A DNA stretch of 64,000 nucleotides from Rana temporaria (GCF_905171775.1 NC_053494.1:196819044-196883043); one strand, 5' to 3'; shown: positions 44,268 to 56,097, counted from the first letter of the stretch. Notes: a model not told the origin generated them from the sequence alone. Translations and numbers: made by a program.

Positions 44268-44998
44268 TAGGTAGATTCAGGTACCTATGCCTAACTTTGC
44301 GGCGGCGTAGCTTAAGGCATTTAAGCTACACCGCCGTAAGTTAGCTAGGCAAGTACATGATTCACAATGTACTTACCTGCTAAGTTATGGCGGCGTAGCC
44401 TAAATCGGCGGGCGTAAGGGCGCCTAATTTAAATGTGTTTGAGGGGGGCGTGTTGTATGTTAATGGGGCTTGACCTTAAGTTTTTTACGTTTTTTGCGAA
44501 CTGCGCATGCGCCGGGCGCCTACATTTCCCAGTGTGCATTGCAGCTAAGTACGCCGCATGGGCCTATTGATTTTGACGTGGACGTAAACGACGTAAATCC
44601 CGATTCACGAACGACTTACGCAAACAACGTAAAAAAATCGAATTTCGACGCGGGAACGGCGGCCATACTTGGCATTACTATTCCAATAGGGCCTAGCTCT
44701 AACTTTACGCGGCCTATCTCTTACGTAAACAGCGTAAAAGTACTGTGTCGGCCGGGCGTACGTTCGTGAATCGGCGTATCTACTCATTTACATATTCTAC
44801 GCCGACCGCAATGGAAGCGCCACCAAGCGGCCATCCAAAATATTGCAGTCTAAGATAGAACAGCGCAAGCCGTCGTATCTTAGATATGTTTAAGCGTATC
44901 TCTGTTTGAGCATACGCTTAAACATAAGTCGGCGTAGATTCTGGGTTAGGTCGGCTTATCTACTGATAAGCCGGCCTAACTCTTACTGAATCTACCTA
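44268..44998. mobile_element. GATTCA foldback, copy 9
   Basis: Ends are TAGGTAGATTCAGGTA and TACTGAATCTACCTA. The terminal segments form additional short palindromes (GGCCTAACTC, TAAGCTACACC). Confidence 0.7.
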
Positions 44999-46268
44999 GT
45001 AATCTCCATCTAGTGGCCATATTGCAGCGTTTTCCTGATTCACTCTTTTTTATGAATGAATAGCATTCAAACTTGAATTAAAATAACCTAATAGTTTTCG
45101 GTTTTCCCCCCATTCACCCATTTCACGGGGCGAAGCTCTGAAAATGTTTTATAAATACTCCCGAAGTGTCATGGAAGCACTCTTTATCTGTAAAATAAAG
45201 AAATATGCAAGTAATGGAAAAAATATATAAAAACGATTATAAGAATAACATACACAAGTTTGAAACATTAAAAAAAAAGGAAAAGAAAATTGACCAAAAG
45301 CCATTAGAATTCCTCTTTAATTTGAGGTTTGGTCCTTTGGACTAACCACTTGTAATTGGAAGTCATCATGCATTCAACCATGAAACATGAAGTAGCAGCT
45401 GCTTCTCATACAATCTCTATCCTACATTAGCAACACTGTTGACTTCCACAATACAAATACAAATCTACAAGCTGCTCCATCTTCTGCCTCTTCCGTCTCT
45501 CCACTGATGAGACATAATCAGTTGTGCTGCCGAATCACGCTGAAGTGCTGGGATTTCATTATTTGCATGGAGAAGTGCTTGTTATAAATACCGCTCTAGA
45601 AGAGGGTAAAATGTTCCCTTCTTATGTGAAATGGGTGCATTCATTATGCTAAAGTGCTGGCTAGCACACGTTAACGAATGTAAAGGAACTTTATGGTTAT
45701 ATTCAATGACAGTTAAGTGTCTCATTATTACTGGCTATTTTACAGGTTGGGGATATGGGGTGGGCTGCTGTATTGCTCGTGATGCAGGAAAGCAACACTT
45801 CATAGGCACTACAAGCCCACCGACTCTTATATTGCAGGGACACAAGTAATGGGACAAGGGCTTAGGTTCAAATTGGTTCAACTTCACCAAGTAGAACAGA
45901 AAACATGCAAATAAAGGTTACATTTCCCATTGGGTATGTGACATCACTGTGCTTGTGGCTCACAATTTTATTATATTAACCATTGGACCACCTGCCAATT
46001 TTTGTCTTCAAGGCCTCATGCCTCAGCCACTGCACATTGCAAGGCCACCTATTTATTTATTTTTTCTCACCCACTGTTTGTCACCCGTTTATTTTTGTGT
46101 GTGTTTTTATTTCTTACTAGGATGTAGGGCGTGAGTCCTCGGGCTTGCTCTGACATCTAGGGGAGGATGTGCGGCCCTCAGGCTCTTTCCTTCTCTGACC
46201 CGGGGCGGGGGGAGGGAGGGAATGTCTCTTGACTTAGTATTCGATGGTCGGCTTTGGCTGATCTACAA
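44999..46268. other. No recognisable feature
   Basis: About 1.27 kb of unique-looking sequence. I searched for splice-bounded frames and found none that suggested a known protein. Confidence 0.4.
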
Positions 46269-46609
46269 CAGGGGTCGCCAAACTTTCTAAAGAAAGGGCC
46301 AGTTTACTGTCCTTCAGACATTAGGGGGGCCGGACTGTGCTTAGTGGGCGTAAACTATGCCCAATCTTTGGTATTAGGGTGAGAAATAGTTGGTGACAGT
46401 GGGAGGAATCGAGCCCCATTTTTGTTGTCAGTGGAAATTATGGCCCATCTTTGGTGTCGGTGGAACGAATAGTGCCCCATTGTTGGTGTCAGTGGCAGGA
46501 GATATTCCCCATTGTTGGTGTCAGTTTCCAGGTATAATGTCTTAAGAGGCCGGATAAAGGCAAACAAAGGGCCACATCCAGCCTCAGGGCTACAGTTTGG
46601 AGACCACTG
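46269..46609. mobile_element. hAT MITE with near-exact TSD
   Basis: CAGGGGTCGCCAAACTTT and CAGTTTGGAGACCACTG are inverted ends. Flanks ATCTACAA (46261-46268) and ATCTAGAA (46610-46617) differ at one base. A repeated phrase (TTGGTGTCAGTGG) is found 3-4 times inside. Confidence 0.75.
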
Positions 46610-46777
46610 ATCTAGAAGAATACGGTCTGCCAGGCCTTCTGACTAGATGGACCAGTCGTATCCTATGTCCCTGTCAGGAGTCTTGCGCCCCGGGGGATCA
46701 GGGAGAGGTCCTTTGCCTTCAGGGGTGGACTAAAGCACACCTTTAAATGCACTTTTTAGTGTGTGTTTAACATGCAT

Positions 46778-47476
46778 GGGCCAGATTCACATTGAATTAC
46801 GTTACGCTGCGGCGGCGTAACGTATCCCATTTACGCCGCCGCAGGTTTACAGCGTAAGTGCCTGATTCACAAAGCACTAACCTGTAAACTTGCGGCGGAG
46901 TAGCGTAAATCCGCTCGGCGCAAGCCCGCTTAATTCAAATGGGGCGGGCACCATTTAAATTTGGCGCGTTCCCGCGCCGAGCGTACTGCGCATGCTCCGT
47001 CCGTAAAATTACCCGACGTGCATTGCGCTAAATGACGTCGCAAGGACGTCATTGGTTTCGACGTTAACGTAAATGGCAACCAGCGCCATTCACGGACGAC
47101 TTACGCAAACAACGTGAAATTTAAAATTTCAACGCGGGAACGACGGTCATACTTAACATTGGTTAGGCCACCTAGAGGGCATGCTTAGTTTTACGCGACG
47201 CATCTCTACGGAAACAACGTAAATTTAGATCGACGGGCAAAGCGGACGTTCGTGAATCGCCGTAACTAGTCGTTTGCATATTCTACGCCGACCGCAATGG
47301 AATCGCCACCTAGCGGCCGGCCTAGAATTGCAGCCTAAGATCCGACGGTGTAACACAGCTACACCTGTCGGATCTTAGGGCTATCTATGCGTAACCTGAT
47401 TCTATGAATCAGGCGCATAGATACGACAATCGTATCTCAGAGATACGACGGCGTATCTCTTTTGTGAATCTGGCCC
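46778..47476. mobile_element. GATTCA foldback, copy 10
   Basis: Ends are GGGCCAGATTCACATTG and TTGTGAATCTGGCCC. The order of modules matches copy 3. Confidence 0.75.
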
Positions 47477-47561
47477 TATGTTTTTTTTGTTCACTTAATG
47501 GTTTTTCAGTTTTGGGTTTTTGCAAAACCGCGGATTCAAAACAACTATTTTCAGTGACAAT

Positions 47562-47802
47562 GGGCCAGATTCACGTAGAGCGGGCGCAATTTTACGTAAC
47601 CGGTTTACGTTACACCGCCGCAATTTTTCCGATTTAGTGCCCGATCCACAAAGCACTTACCTGGAAATTTGCGGCGGTGTATCGTAAACAGGTGGCCCAA
47701 TTCAAATGGGGCGGGTACCATTTAAATTAGGCGCGCTCCCGCGCCGGACGTACTGCGCATGCTCCCGTTGCAAATTTCCTGACGTGCTTTGCGCGAAATT
47801 CC
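47562..47802. mobile_element. GATTCA foldback, copy 11 (left third only)
   Basis: It starts GGGCCAGATTCACGTAG and stops after GACGTGCTTTGCGCGAAAT, where a Harbinger-like fragment begins. Confidence 0.65.
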
Positions 47803-47805
47803 AAA

Positions 47806-48149
47806 GGCTGATGGTCTGATGTGCCTACACACCATCGGTTCAAAAACCGATCGAGTCCAACGTGGTGACGTAAAACACAACGACGTGCTGAAAAAAACGA
47901 AGTTCAATCCTTCCAAGCATGTGTCGACTTGATTCTGAGCATGCGCGGGTTTGGAACCGATGCTTTTGCGTACTAACCATCAGTTTTAACCCATCGGTTA
48001 CCAGTCCATCAGTTCAATTTTAAAGCAAGTTCTAAATTTCTGGACCGAAGGATAACAGACTGATGGGGCCCACACACGGTCGGTTTGGACTGATGAAATG
48101 GTCCTTCAGTCCGTTTTCATCGGATTGGACTGATCGTGTGTATAGGGCC
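47806..48149. mobile_element. Harbinger-like MITE, left end missing
   Basis: The sequence enters at CTGATGGTCTGATGTG, the middle of the 13127-type element, and runs to its right end CGTGTGTATAGGGCC. The missing left end and the missing right part of copy 11 meet at one junction. Confidence 0.65.
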
Positions 48150-48880
48150 TAACTCTATTAGTCCAAGATTATTCTACATAGAGAGAAAAGATTTGACATT
48201 ATAGAGAGAAAAGATTCAACATTATAGAGAGAAAAGATTGCTGCTGAAATTGGGTGGGGGAAGTAAAAAAAAATAATGATAATGATGAATGTTATTGGCC
48301 GATTGTAACCAAAGAGGAGGAGCAGTAAAATAGCTAGAACTAACATGACATTTCAACATGAAAGACAAAGGTTCGACAAAGCATCAAAAAACTTCTAATC
48401 TGTCATTGAAGGCTTATGGTGTCTGTTGATAGTTCTAAGAAGATTCGACAAGCAGCTAAACTGTACGACGCCGCAATCGTACATTTCCGGTCAAATGCTC
48501 GGCCCATAGGCTATAGAAAAATTCTATTGTTGGTTGACTAGTAATAATAATTAATAAATATAATTATTACTAGTCATACAACATTAGAATTCTTCTATAG
48601 CTTGTAGGCGGAACATTCGACCGAAAAAAGTATGATTGCAGCGTCGTACAGCTTCGCTGCTCCGTCGAATCTTCTTTGAACAATCGACAGACAGTCAGAC
48701 ACCATAAGCCCTCAATGACAGATTCAACCTTAATTCATTCGGATTTTTGGACGAATGCAATTTCCAACGAAAAACGAAATAGATAAAAACGAATTTCGGG
48801 AGTAACTAAATACATTTATTTTTTGGGCGAAAACGAAAATCCGAAACAAAATATTTCAGTGTGCACATGTCTATAGGACA
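48150..48880. repeat. Foldback with short 23-bp tandem repeat, related to the 57-kb array
   Basis: 48158-48240 is a left end with about three 23-bp units (TAGAGAGAAAAGATT...) that are the reverse complement of the large array at 56988. The following region (48390-48710) is a foldback: TCTGTCATTGAAGGCTTATG on the left answers CATAAGCCCTCAATGACAGA on the right, around a TAATAATTAT-type centre. The right edge near 48872 ends GCACATGTCTA like a hAT. Confidence 0.55.
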
Positions 48881-48995
48881 GGAAGGAAAGAAAAATCTCC
48901 CTAAAAGCCAAAAATATATATAAAAAAAAACTGGCAGGATTTATAACCCAACCTAATTCTATCCAAAATAAAAAAAAAATTTGCCTGTAGTTTCA

Positions 48996-49950
48996 CTTTA
49001 ATCACTTAAGGACCATCCGCCGTCATTATACTGCTGCAGGTCGGCTCTCCTGTGCGAATCGCTGTAGGTGTACGTCGGCTGCTTTAAGGGCGATAGGGGG
49101 GCACACGTGTAGCTGATGGACGTGGCCGGCGGCCGCTATGTCTGCTGATCACCTGCAAACGCTTCACAGAGTGCCAAAACATTTACATACACAGATCCCC
49201 ATTCTGACAGGGGAGGAGAGACAGATCTCCTGTTCCTAGTGATTAGGAACAGCGATCTCTCTCCTCCTCCAGTCAGTCTCCCCCCCCCCCAACAGTTATA
49301 AACACCACCCAGGGAACACATTTAGTCCCTTCATTACCCCCTAGTGTTAAACCCTTCCCTGCCAGTGACATTTACACAGTAATCAGTGCATTCTTATAGC
49401 ACTGATCACTGTGTAAATGTCAATGGTTTAAAAAATGTGTAAAAAGTGTCCGATCTGTCCCTTGCAAAGTCGCAGTCCTGCTAAAAATCGCAGATCGCCA
49501 CCATTACTAGCAATAAAAATTATAAAAATGCCATAAATCTATCCCCTATTTTGTCGACGCTATAATTTTTTTGCAAACCAATCAATATACGCTTATTGAG
49601 ATTTTTTTTTTTTTTACCAAAAATATGCAGAATACATATTGGCCTAAACTGAGGAAGAAACTATTATTATTTTTTGGGGGGGGATATATTTATTACAAAA
49701 AAAGTAAAACATATATATATATATATATTTTTAAATTGTTGATCTTTTTTTGTCTATATCGCTAAAAATTAAAACCGCAGGGGTGATCAAATACCACCAA
49801 AAGAAAGCTCTATTTGTGGGGAAAAAAAGGACATCAATTGTGATTGGGTATGTCTTTGCACGACCGTGCAATTGTCAGTTAGAGCGATGCAGTGCTGTAT
49901 ACAAAAAAATGGCCTGGTCATTAAGGGGGCAAATCCTTCCGGTCCTTAAC
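48996..49950. repeat. TTAACCACTT repeat copy
   Basis: It starts TTTAATCACTTAAGGACC and passes GGAACAGCGATCTCTCTCC, AAAATCGCAGATCGCC and AATTGTCAGTTAGAGCGATGC, to TTCCGGTCCTTAACC. A short AT repeat is at 49711-49728. Confidence 0.55.
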
Positions 49951-50368
49951 CAGTTACTAACCGCCCTATAGACGATATACGTCTACAAGGCGGTTGCTTA
50001 ACTCTGGGAGGACGTCCTCCCAGAATCGCGCTCCCGTGCACCCTCTGGGGCGCGCACACGGGAATGTCCATGACCGCCGGGTCCTCCGGACCTGGCGCAT
50101 CACTGATCACGGTAAATCACCGATGATAGCGGCGGTTTACCACGTGATCGCTCCGTCCAATGACGCCGGCGTCATCAATGACGTGATGACGCCGGTTCCT
50201 CCCTCCCCTCTCTGTACCGAACGGTACAGTGTGAGAGGAGAGGGGGGGGAGAGAGCAAATGCAGCACGAGTGCTGTCGGCTGGATCTGTGACAAATGCAG
50301 TCACAGATCCAGCCAGCCATCCATCCCTGCTCAGCCATCCCTGTCCCATACTGTGCAATACTCCATAC

Positions 50369-50492
50369 CCATACTGTGCAATACTCTGCAATACCCCACA
50401 CTACTCTGCAATACCCCACACTACTTTGCAATACCCCACAATACTCTGCAATACCCCACAATACTCTGCAATACCCCACAATACCCCGCAAC
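50369..50492. repeat. 20-bp minisatellite
   Basis: About six units of CTGCAATACCCCACAATACT with small changes. They keep all three plus-strand frames and the minus strand open for 60-120 codons, which explains the open frames here. Confidence 0.85.
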
Positions 50493-50788
50493 GTCGCCTA
50501 TGGGGATTTTTAAGTAGCGAAGTTTGGCGCCATTCCACGAGCATGTACAATTTTGAAGGGTGACATGTTGGGTATCTATTTACTCGTCGTAACTTCATCT
50601 TTCACATTTATGCAAAAGAATGAAGAAAAAATACTAGATTTGCTAAATTTTATAACAGAAACAAAGAAAAGTTCTTTTTTTTTTTACAGAATTTTCAGTC
50701 TTTTTTCTCTTATAGCGATGATTAAATACCACCAAAAGAAAGCTCTATTTGTGTGAAAAAAAGGACGAAAATTTCATTTGTGTACAAT

Positions 50789-51081
50789 CAGTGTCGATCC
50801 TGACCTCCCTGGGGCCCTAAGCAAAATGACATGGCACATTAAAAATGAGGAGGGGGGGGGGGCGCTGACGACAGTGACATGTCACATTAAAGAAAGTTGA
50901 GAAGCGGGGGAAGGGGGTGTTCTACTGTCGGAAATGACTCAGCCAGCGAGTTTAGAAGCGGGGTAAGGGAGCGAAAATGACTTCTCACCAGGCGGGGCCT
51001 CTAGTAATTTGGGGGGCCCTTCGCAGCTTTGCGGGGCCCTAAGCGGCTTGCATAGTGAGCCTATAGGGAGGATCGGCCCTG
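50789..51081. mobile_element. hAT MITE
   Basis: CAGTGTCGATCC and GGATCGGCCCTG are inverted ends. Flanks TGTACAAT (50781-50788) and GGTACAAT (51082-51089) differ at one base. Confidence 0.7.
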
Positions 51082-51188
51082 GGTACAATGTTGTATGACT
51101 AAGTAATTGTCATTCAAATTGTGAGAGCACCGAAAGCTGAAAATTGGTCTGGTTATTAAGTGGGTTTACGTGCCCAGTGATCAAGTGG

Positions 51189-51694
51189 TTAAAGGGGTTA
51201 TAAAGGTATAATTTTTTTTTTTTTTTATAAATAGCTTCCTTTACCTTAGTGCAGTCCTCCTTCACTCACCTCATCCTTCCATTTTGCTTTTAAATGTCCT
51301 TATTTCTTCTGAGAAATCCTCACTTCCTGTTCTTCTGTCTGTAACTCCACACAGTAATGCAAGGCTTTCTCCCTGGTGTGGAGTGTCGTGCTCGCCCCCT
51401 CCCTTGGACCACAGGAGAGTCGGGGCGCTTCCTACGTTACAGATAGAAAAAGGAGCTGTGTGTTAGTGGGCGTCCTGACTCCAAGGGAGGGGGCGAGCAC
51501 GACACTCCACACCAGGGAGAAAGCCTTGCATTACTGTGTGGAGTTACAGACAGAAGAACAGGAAGTGAGGATTTCTCAGAAGAAATAAGGACATTTAAAA
51601 GCAAAATGGAAGGATGAGGTGAGTGAAGGAGGACTGCACTAAGGTAAAGGAGGCTATTTAGGAAAAAAAATGTATACCTTTACAACCCCTTTAA
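51189..51694. mobile_element. T2-like palindromic MITE
   Basis: TTAA edges (51189-51192 and 51691-51694) enclose AGGGGTTATAAAGG and CCTTTACAACCCCT. Arms match 23133-23676 closely. The insertion is at the end of the TTAACCACTT repeat, and AAGTGGTTAAAG occurs on both sides. Confidence 0.75.
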
Positions 51695-52579
51695 GTGGTT
51701 AAAGACTGCCTGCCTTCTTTAGCACATTTTATTTCACATGTTTATGGGCAAATTAAGCTGTGAGGAGTTAAACCAACCCCCCCCCCCCCCCCCCCCACTG
51801 TGAAATAATTTCAGCATTTCCATTCTAGTTTGATTCGTAAGAGTGGAAGATCCTAGTGAACATACAAATATGTCATTATTGCTTTGTTCTGTAATGTAGC
51901 CTCGGGATAACACGCTGCACGCCGACGGCGTTCATAGAAAAAGTTATTAAAATTGGAAATGGTAAATAATTGGAATTTTTAGACAAAAGGCCCGTCTAAT
52001 GATTGCTAGGATTTTCAGAGCTCTCTACGAAATTAAAATGTGTCTTTCAGCATATCGATTTCTCTTCTGTCAAATGCAATTCCTGCTTATTTTGTCTACT
52101 ATGGATTGAAGCCAGCGTCAAATCCTGCTGGACTTCCATTGTCTGCATTAAGCTCACATATAGAAGAAAACCCAGGTGTATGGATCAATACCTACACAAT
52201 GTAGTTTCCAAGCCAAAGCGGCAAATAATTCCCTCTGTGATAAAGCAGCTCATTCCGAGCCACATGTAACACAAGTATTACCATGGTCTTTATTTAACAA
52301 AGAAAACAACGGTATAAATAGAACCGTAAACCGTACCAGCCAATCAGAAATTATATTTTATTGTTCTGGCTGTTACAATATGATTGGCTGTTGTGTGTTA
52401 CTGTATACTAATGGTTAAACTAGAATGTGTACATTTTCATCGACCCAAATGCTTGCCCACAGATAATCACATGATTCCGTATTCCAGCCGATTGTGATTT
52501 TTTTATTTTTGTTGGTAAACAAATTACATATTTGAAACAGTTGCAAAAGAATAAAAAAAAAAATTTCAGCTTGAAGGAC
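51695..52579. other. No gene seen
   Basis: A poly-C run of about 20 is at 51777-51796. An 88-codon frame (52003-52269) has no recognisable domain. Confidence 0.4.
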
Positions 52580-52581
52580 TA

Positions 52582-54144
52582 CAGGGAGTGCAGAATTATT
52601 AGGCAAGTTGTATTTTTGAGGATTAATTTTATTATTGAACAACAACCATGTTCTCAATGAACCCAAAAAACTCATTAATATCAAAGCTGAATATTTTTGG
52701 AAGTAGTTTTTAGTTTGTTTTTAGTTTTAGCTATTTTAGGGGGATATCTGTGTGTGCAGGTGACTATTACTGTGCATAATTATTAGGCAACTTAACAAAA
52801 AAAAATATATACCCATTTCAATTATTTATTTTTACCAGTGAAACCAATATAACATCTCAACATTCACAAATATACATTTCTGACATTCAAAAACAAAACA
52901 AAAACAAATCAGTGACCAATATAGCCACCTTTATTTGCATGGACACTCAAAAGCCTGCCATCCATGGATTCTGTCAGTGTTTTGATCTGTTCACCATCAA
53001 CATTGCGTGCAGCAGCAACCGCAGCCTCACAGACACTGTTCAGAGAGGTGTACTGTTTTCCCTCCTTGTAAATCTCACATTTGATGATGGACCACAGGTT
53101 CTCAATGGGGTTCAGATCAGGTGAACAAGGAGGCCATGTCATTAGATTTTCTTCTTTTATACCCTTTCTTGCCAGCCACGCTGTGGAGTACTTGGACGCG
53201 TGTGATGGAGCATTGTCCTGCATGAAAATCATGTTTTTCTTGAAGGATGCAGACTTCTTCCTGTACCACTGCTTGAAGAAGGTGTCTTCCAGAAACTGGC
53301 AGTAGGACTGGGAGTTGAGCTTGACTCCATCCTCAATCCGAAAAGGCCCCACAAGCTCATCTTTGATGATACCAGCCCAAACCAGTACTCCACCTCCACC
53401 TTGCTGGCGTCTGAGTCGGACTGGAGCTCTCTGCCCTTTACCAATCCAGCCACGGGCCCATCCATCTGGCCCATCAAGACTCACTCTCATTTCATCAGTC
53501 CATAAAACCTTAGAAAAATCAGTCTTGAGATATTTCTTGGCCCAGTCTTGACGTTTCAGCTTGTGTGTCTTGTTCAGTGGTCGTCGTCTTTCAGCCTTTC
53601 TTACCTTGGCCATGTCTCTGAGTATTGCACACCTTGTGCTTTTGGGCACTCCAGTTATGTTGCAGCTCTGAAATATGGCCAAACTGGTGGCAAGTGGCAT
53701 CTTGGCAGCTGCACGCTTGACTTTTCTCAGTTCATGGGCAGTTATTTTGCGCCTTGGTTTTTCCACACGCTTCTTGCGACCCTGTTGACTATTTTGAATG
53801 AAACGCTTGATTGTTTGATGATCACGCTTCAGAAGCTTTGCAATTTTAAGAGTGCTGCATCCCTCTGCAAGATATCTCACTATTTTTGACTTTTCTGAGC
53901 CTGTCAAGTCCTTCTTTTGGCCCATTTTGCCAAAGGAAAGGAAGTTGACTAATAATTATGCACACCTGATATAGGGTGTTGATGTCATTAGACCACACCC
54001 CTTCTCATTACAGAGATGCACATCACCTAATATGCTTAATTGGTAGTAGGCTTTCGAGCCTATACAGCTTGGAGTAAGACAACATGCATAAAGAGGATGA
54101 TGTGGTCAAAAATACTCATTTGCCTAATAATTCTGCACTCCCTG
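52582..54144 (-). mobile_element. Tc1/mariner element, DD37E type, apparently complete
   Basis: The element is 1563 bp, bordered by TA (52580-52581 and 54145-54146). Outer ends read CAGGGAGTGCAGAATTATT on the left and AATAATTCTGCACTCCCTG on the right. A second copy of the motif lies inside each end (TGTGCATAATTATTAGGCAA at 52771-52790; a related inverse at about 53944-53966), giving the inverted/direct repeat design of Sleeping Beauty-type elements. It carries one uninterrupted transposase frame. Everything needed for mobility seems present, so it may be young. Confidence 0.9.
52909..53925 (-). CDS. Tc1/mariner transposase, DD37E, full length (338 aa)
   Basis: This enzyme would bind the element ends and catalyse cut-and-paste transposition into TA sites in the nucleus. 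Residues 1-115 have the paired-like double helix-turn-helix arrangement (for example STLKIAKLLKRDHQTIKRFI at 24-43), with the basic linker RVEKPRRKI at 53-61. The catalytic triad is D144 (LWTDE), D237 (MQDNAPSH) and E275 (SPDLNPIENLW); 37 residues separate the last two, so it is DD37E rather than the usual DD34E. A glycine-rich box QQGGGGVLVWAG is at 174-185. The length is normal for the superfamily (about 340) and the frame has no stop or shift. The start is the first ATG, directly followed by the conserved lead-in. DD37E elements called TRT are known from vertebrates; placing it there is inference. Confidence 0.9.
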   Translation of the reverse strand: MGQKKDLTGSEKSKIVRYLAEGCSTLKIAKLLKRDHQTIKRFIQNSQQGRKKRVEKPRRKITAHELRKVKRAAAKMPLATSLAIFQSCNITGVPKSTRCAILRDMAKVRKAERRRPLNKTHKLKRQDWAKKYLKTDFSKVLWTDEMRVSLDGPDGWARGWIGKGQRAPVRLRRQQGGGGVLVWAGIIKDELVGPFRIEDGVKLNSQSYCQFLEDTFFKQWYRKKSASFKKNMIFMQDNAPSHASKYSTAWLARKGIKEENLMTWPPCSPDLNPIENLWSIIKCEIYKEGKQYTSLNSVCEAAVAAARNVDGEQIKTLTESMDGRLLSVHANKGGYIGH

Positions 54145-54848
54145 TATTATGGCACGAAGTCCATAGACTTCCATAGAAGTCCATGGCCCGGATTCAGATA
54201 CCAGTTACGACGGCGTATCTCCGGATACGCCGTCGTAACTCTGAGTTGCGGGGTCGTATCTATGCGACTGATTTATAGAATCAGTTACGCATAGATTTCC
54301 CTTAGATCCGACCGGCGTAAGTGTCTTACACAGTCATATCTTAGGCTGCATATTTTCCCTGCCCGCTAGGTGACGCTTTCGTATATTAACGCGAGGAATA
54401 TGCAAATTAGGTATATACGCCGATTCAGAAACGTACGTCCGCCCGGCGCATTTGTTTATGTCGTTTACGTTAGTCTTTTTCCGGCGTAAAGTTACCCCTG
54501 CTATATGAGGGGTATCCTATGTTAAGTATGGACGTCGTTTCCGCGTAGAATTTTGAAAATTTTACGTTGTTTGCGTAAGTCGTTCGCGAATAGGGCTGTA
54601 CGTAAGTTACGTTCACGTCTAAAGCATTGACGATTTGCGGCATAATTTCGAGCATGCGCACTGGGATTCTTTCACGACCGGCACAAGCGCCGTTCGTAAA
54701 AAAACTTCAAATACGTGGGGTCACACTAAATTTAAGTAAAACACTCCCACATCATCCACATTTGAATTAGGCGGGCTTACGCCGGACCACATACGTTACG
54801 CCGCCGTAACATAGGGCGCAAGTTCTTTCTGAATACGGAACTTGCGCC

Positions 54849-56097
54849 TAGGGTTGTCCCGATACCGATACTAGTATCGGTATCCGGACCGATTCCGAGT
54901 ATTTGCGGGAGTACTCGTACTCCCGCAAATACCCCCGATACCCAAATAGAATACTTCCCCCCTTCCCTCCCACTCCGCCGCCGCCGTGACGCCGCATCCC
55001 GCCACCATTCGCCGCATCCCCGCTGCCGCCGACTGTGTCATACGCCGGGAACATTACAGCTTTGAATAGCTGTAATGATTGGCGCCGCGCATAGACACTC
55101 CCCCTCGCTCGGGTGAACTGTCCAATCCCGAGCGAGGGGGAGTGTCTATACGCAGCACCAATCATTACAGCGATTCAAAGTTGTAATGTTCCCGGCGTAT
55201 GACACAGTCGGCGGCAGCGAGGATGCAGGTAAGTGGGACATGGATACATGGGGGGGAGACGCTGGATACATGGGGGGGGAGACGCTGGATACATGGGGGG
55301 GAGACGCTGGATGGGGGGGAGACGCTGGATACATGGGGGGGAGACGCTGGATGGGGGGAGACGCTGGATACATGGGGGGGGAGACACTGGATACATGGGG
55401 GGAGACGCTGGATGGGGGGAGACGCTGGATACATGGGGGGGAGATGCTGGATACATGGGGGGAGACGCTGGATGGGGGGAGGACAATGGCTGCATGGGGG
55501 GAGACAATGGCTGCATGGGGGGAGACACTGGATGGGGGGAGACAATGGCTGCATGGGGGGAGACATGGCTGGATGGGGGGTGACAATGGCTGGATGGGGG
55601 GTGACAATGGCTGGATGGGGGGGTGACAATGGCTGCATGGGGGGAGACAATGGCTGGATGGGGGGAGACAATGGCTGCATGGGGGGTGACAATGGCTGCA
55701 TGGGGGGTGACAATGGCTGCATGGGGGTGACAATGGCTGGATGGGGGGTGACAATGGCTGCATGGGGGGGAGACGCTGGATGGGGGGAGACAATGGCTGG
55801 ATGGGGGGTGACAATGGCTGCATGGGGGTGACAATGGCTGCATGGGGGAATACATTGCTGGATGGGGGGTGACAATGGCTGGATGGGGGGGATACATTGC
55901 TGCATGGGGGGGGAGACAATGGCTGCATGGGGGGTGACAATGGCTGCATGGGGGGAGACAATGGCTGCATGGGGGGAGACGATGGCTGCATATGTGGGGG
56001 GACATCGCTGCATTTGGGGACACATTTCGGCGACTACTTGAAAAAAAGTATCGGTACTCGTACTCGGTCCTAAAAAAGTGGTATCGGGACAACCCTA
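54849..56097. mobile_element. hAT element carrying a G-rich minisatellite, exact 8-bp TSD
   Basis: The 18-bp ends TAGGGTTGTCCCGATACC and GGTATCGGGACAACCCTA are perfect inverted repeats. CTTGCGCC is duplicated at 54841-54848 and 56098-56105. The left interior has palindromes (GATACTAGTATC; GAGTACTCGTACTC) and an inverted piece with GAGCGAGGGGGAGTG. Most of the rest is the tandem array at 55237-55990. No transposase is present. Confidence 0.9.
55237..55990. repeat. G-rich minisatellite (20-22-bp unit)
   Basis: About 35 units based on CATGGGGGGAGACGCTGGAT at the left and ATGGCTGCATGGGGGGAGAC at the right. G-run length varies between 5 and 8. The array keeps several frames open on both strands (up to 305 codons), but these are artefacts: the peptide repeats follow the DNA unit and change with the frame. 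Confidence 0.9.

Larger units (their letters stand above)
49948..51192. repeat. TTAACCACTT repeat copy, split by a hAT
   Basis: It starts TTAACCAGTTACTAACCGCC. The modules run in the same order as in the preceding copy and end AGTGATCAAGTGGTTAA. The hAT at 50789-51081 interrupts it. Confidence 0.55.

Noticed and set aside
44999..46268. Possible hidden host exon in a repeat-poor stretch
   Set aside because: Frames are short (at most 72 codons) and none reads like a known protein; conservation data would be needed.
50117..50563. 189- and 124-codon frames on opposite strands
   Set aside because: They overlap the 20-bp minisatellite and the TTAACCACTT repeat; there is no domain.
55146..56092. 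Minus-strand frames of 281-305 codons rich in P, S and H
   Set aside because: They translate the G-rich minisatellite in three frames; the peptides follow the DNA repeat, no conserved part exists outside it, and both strands are open.
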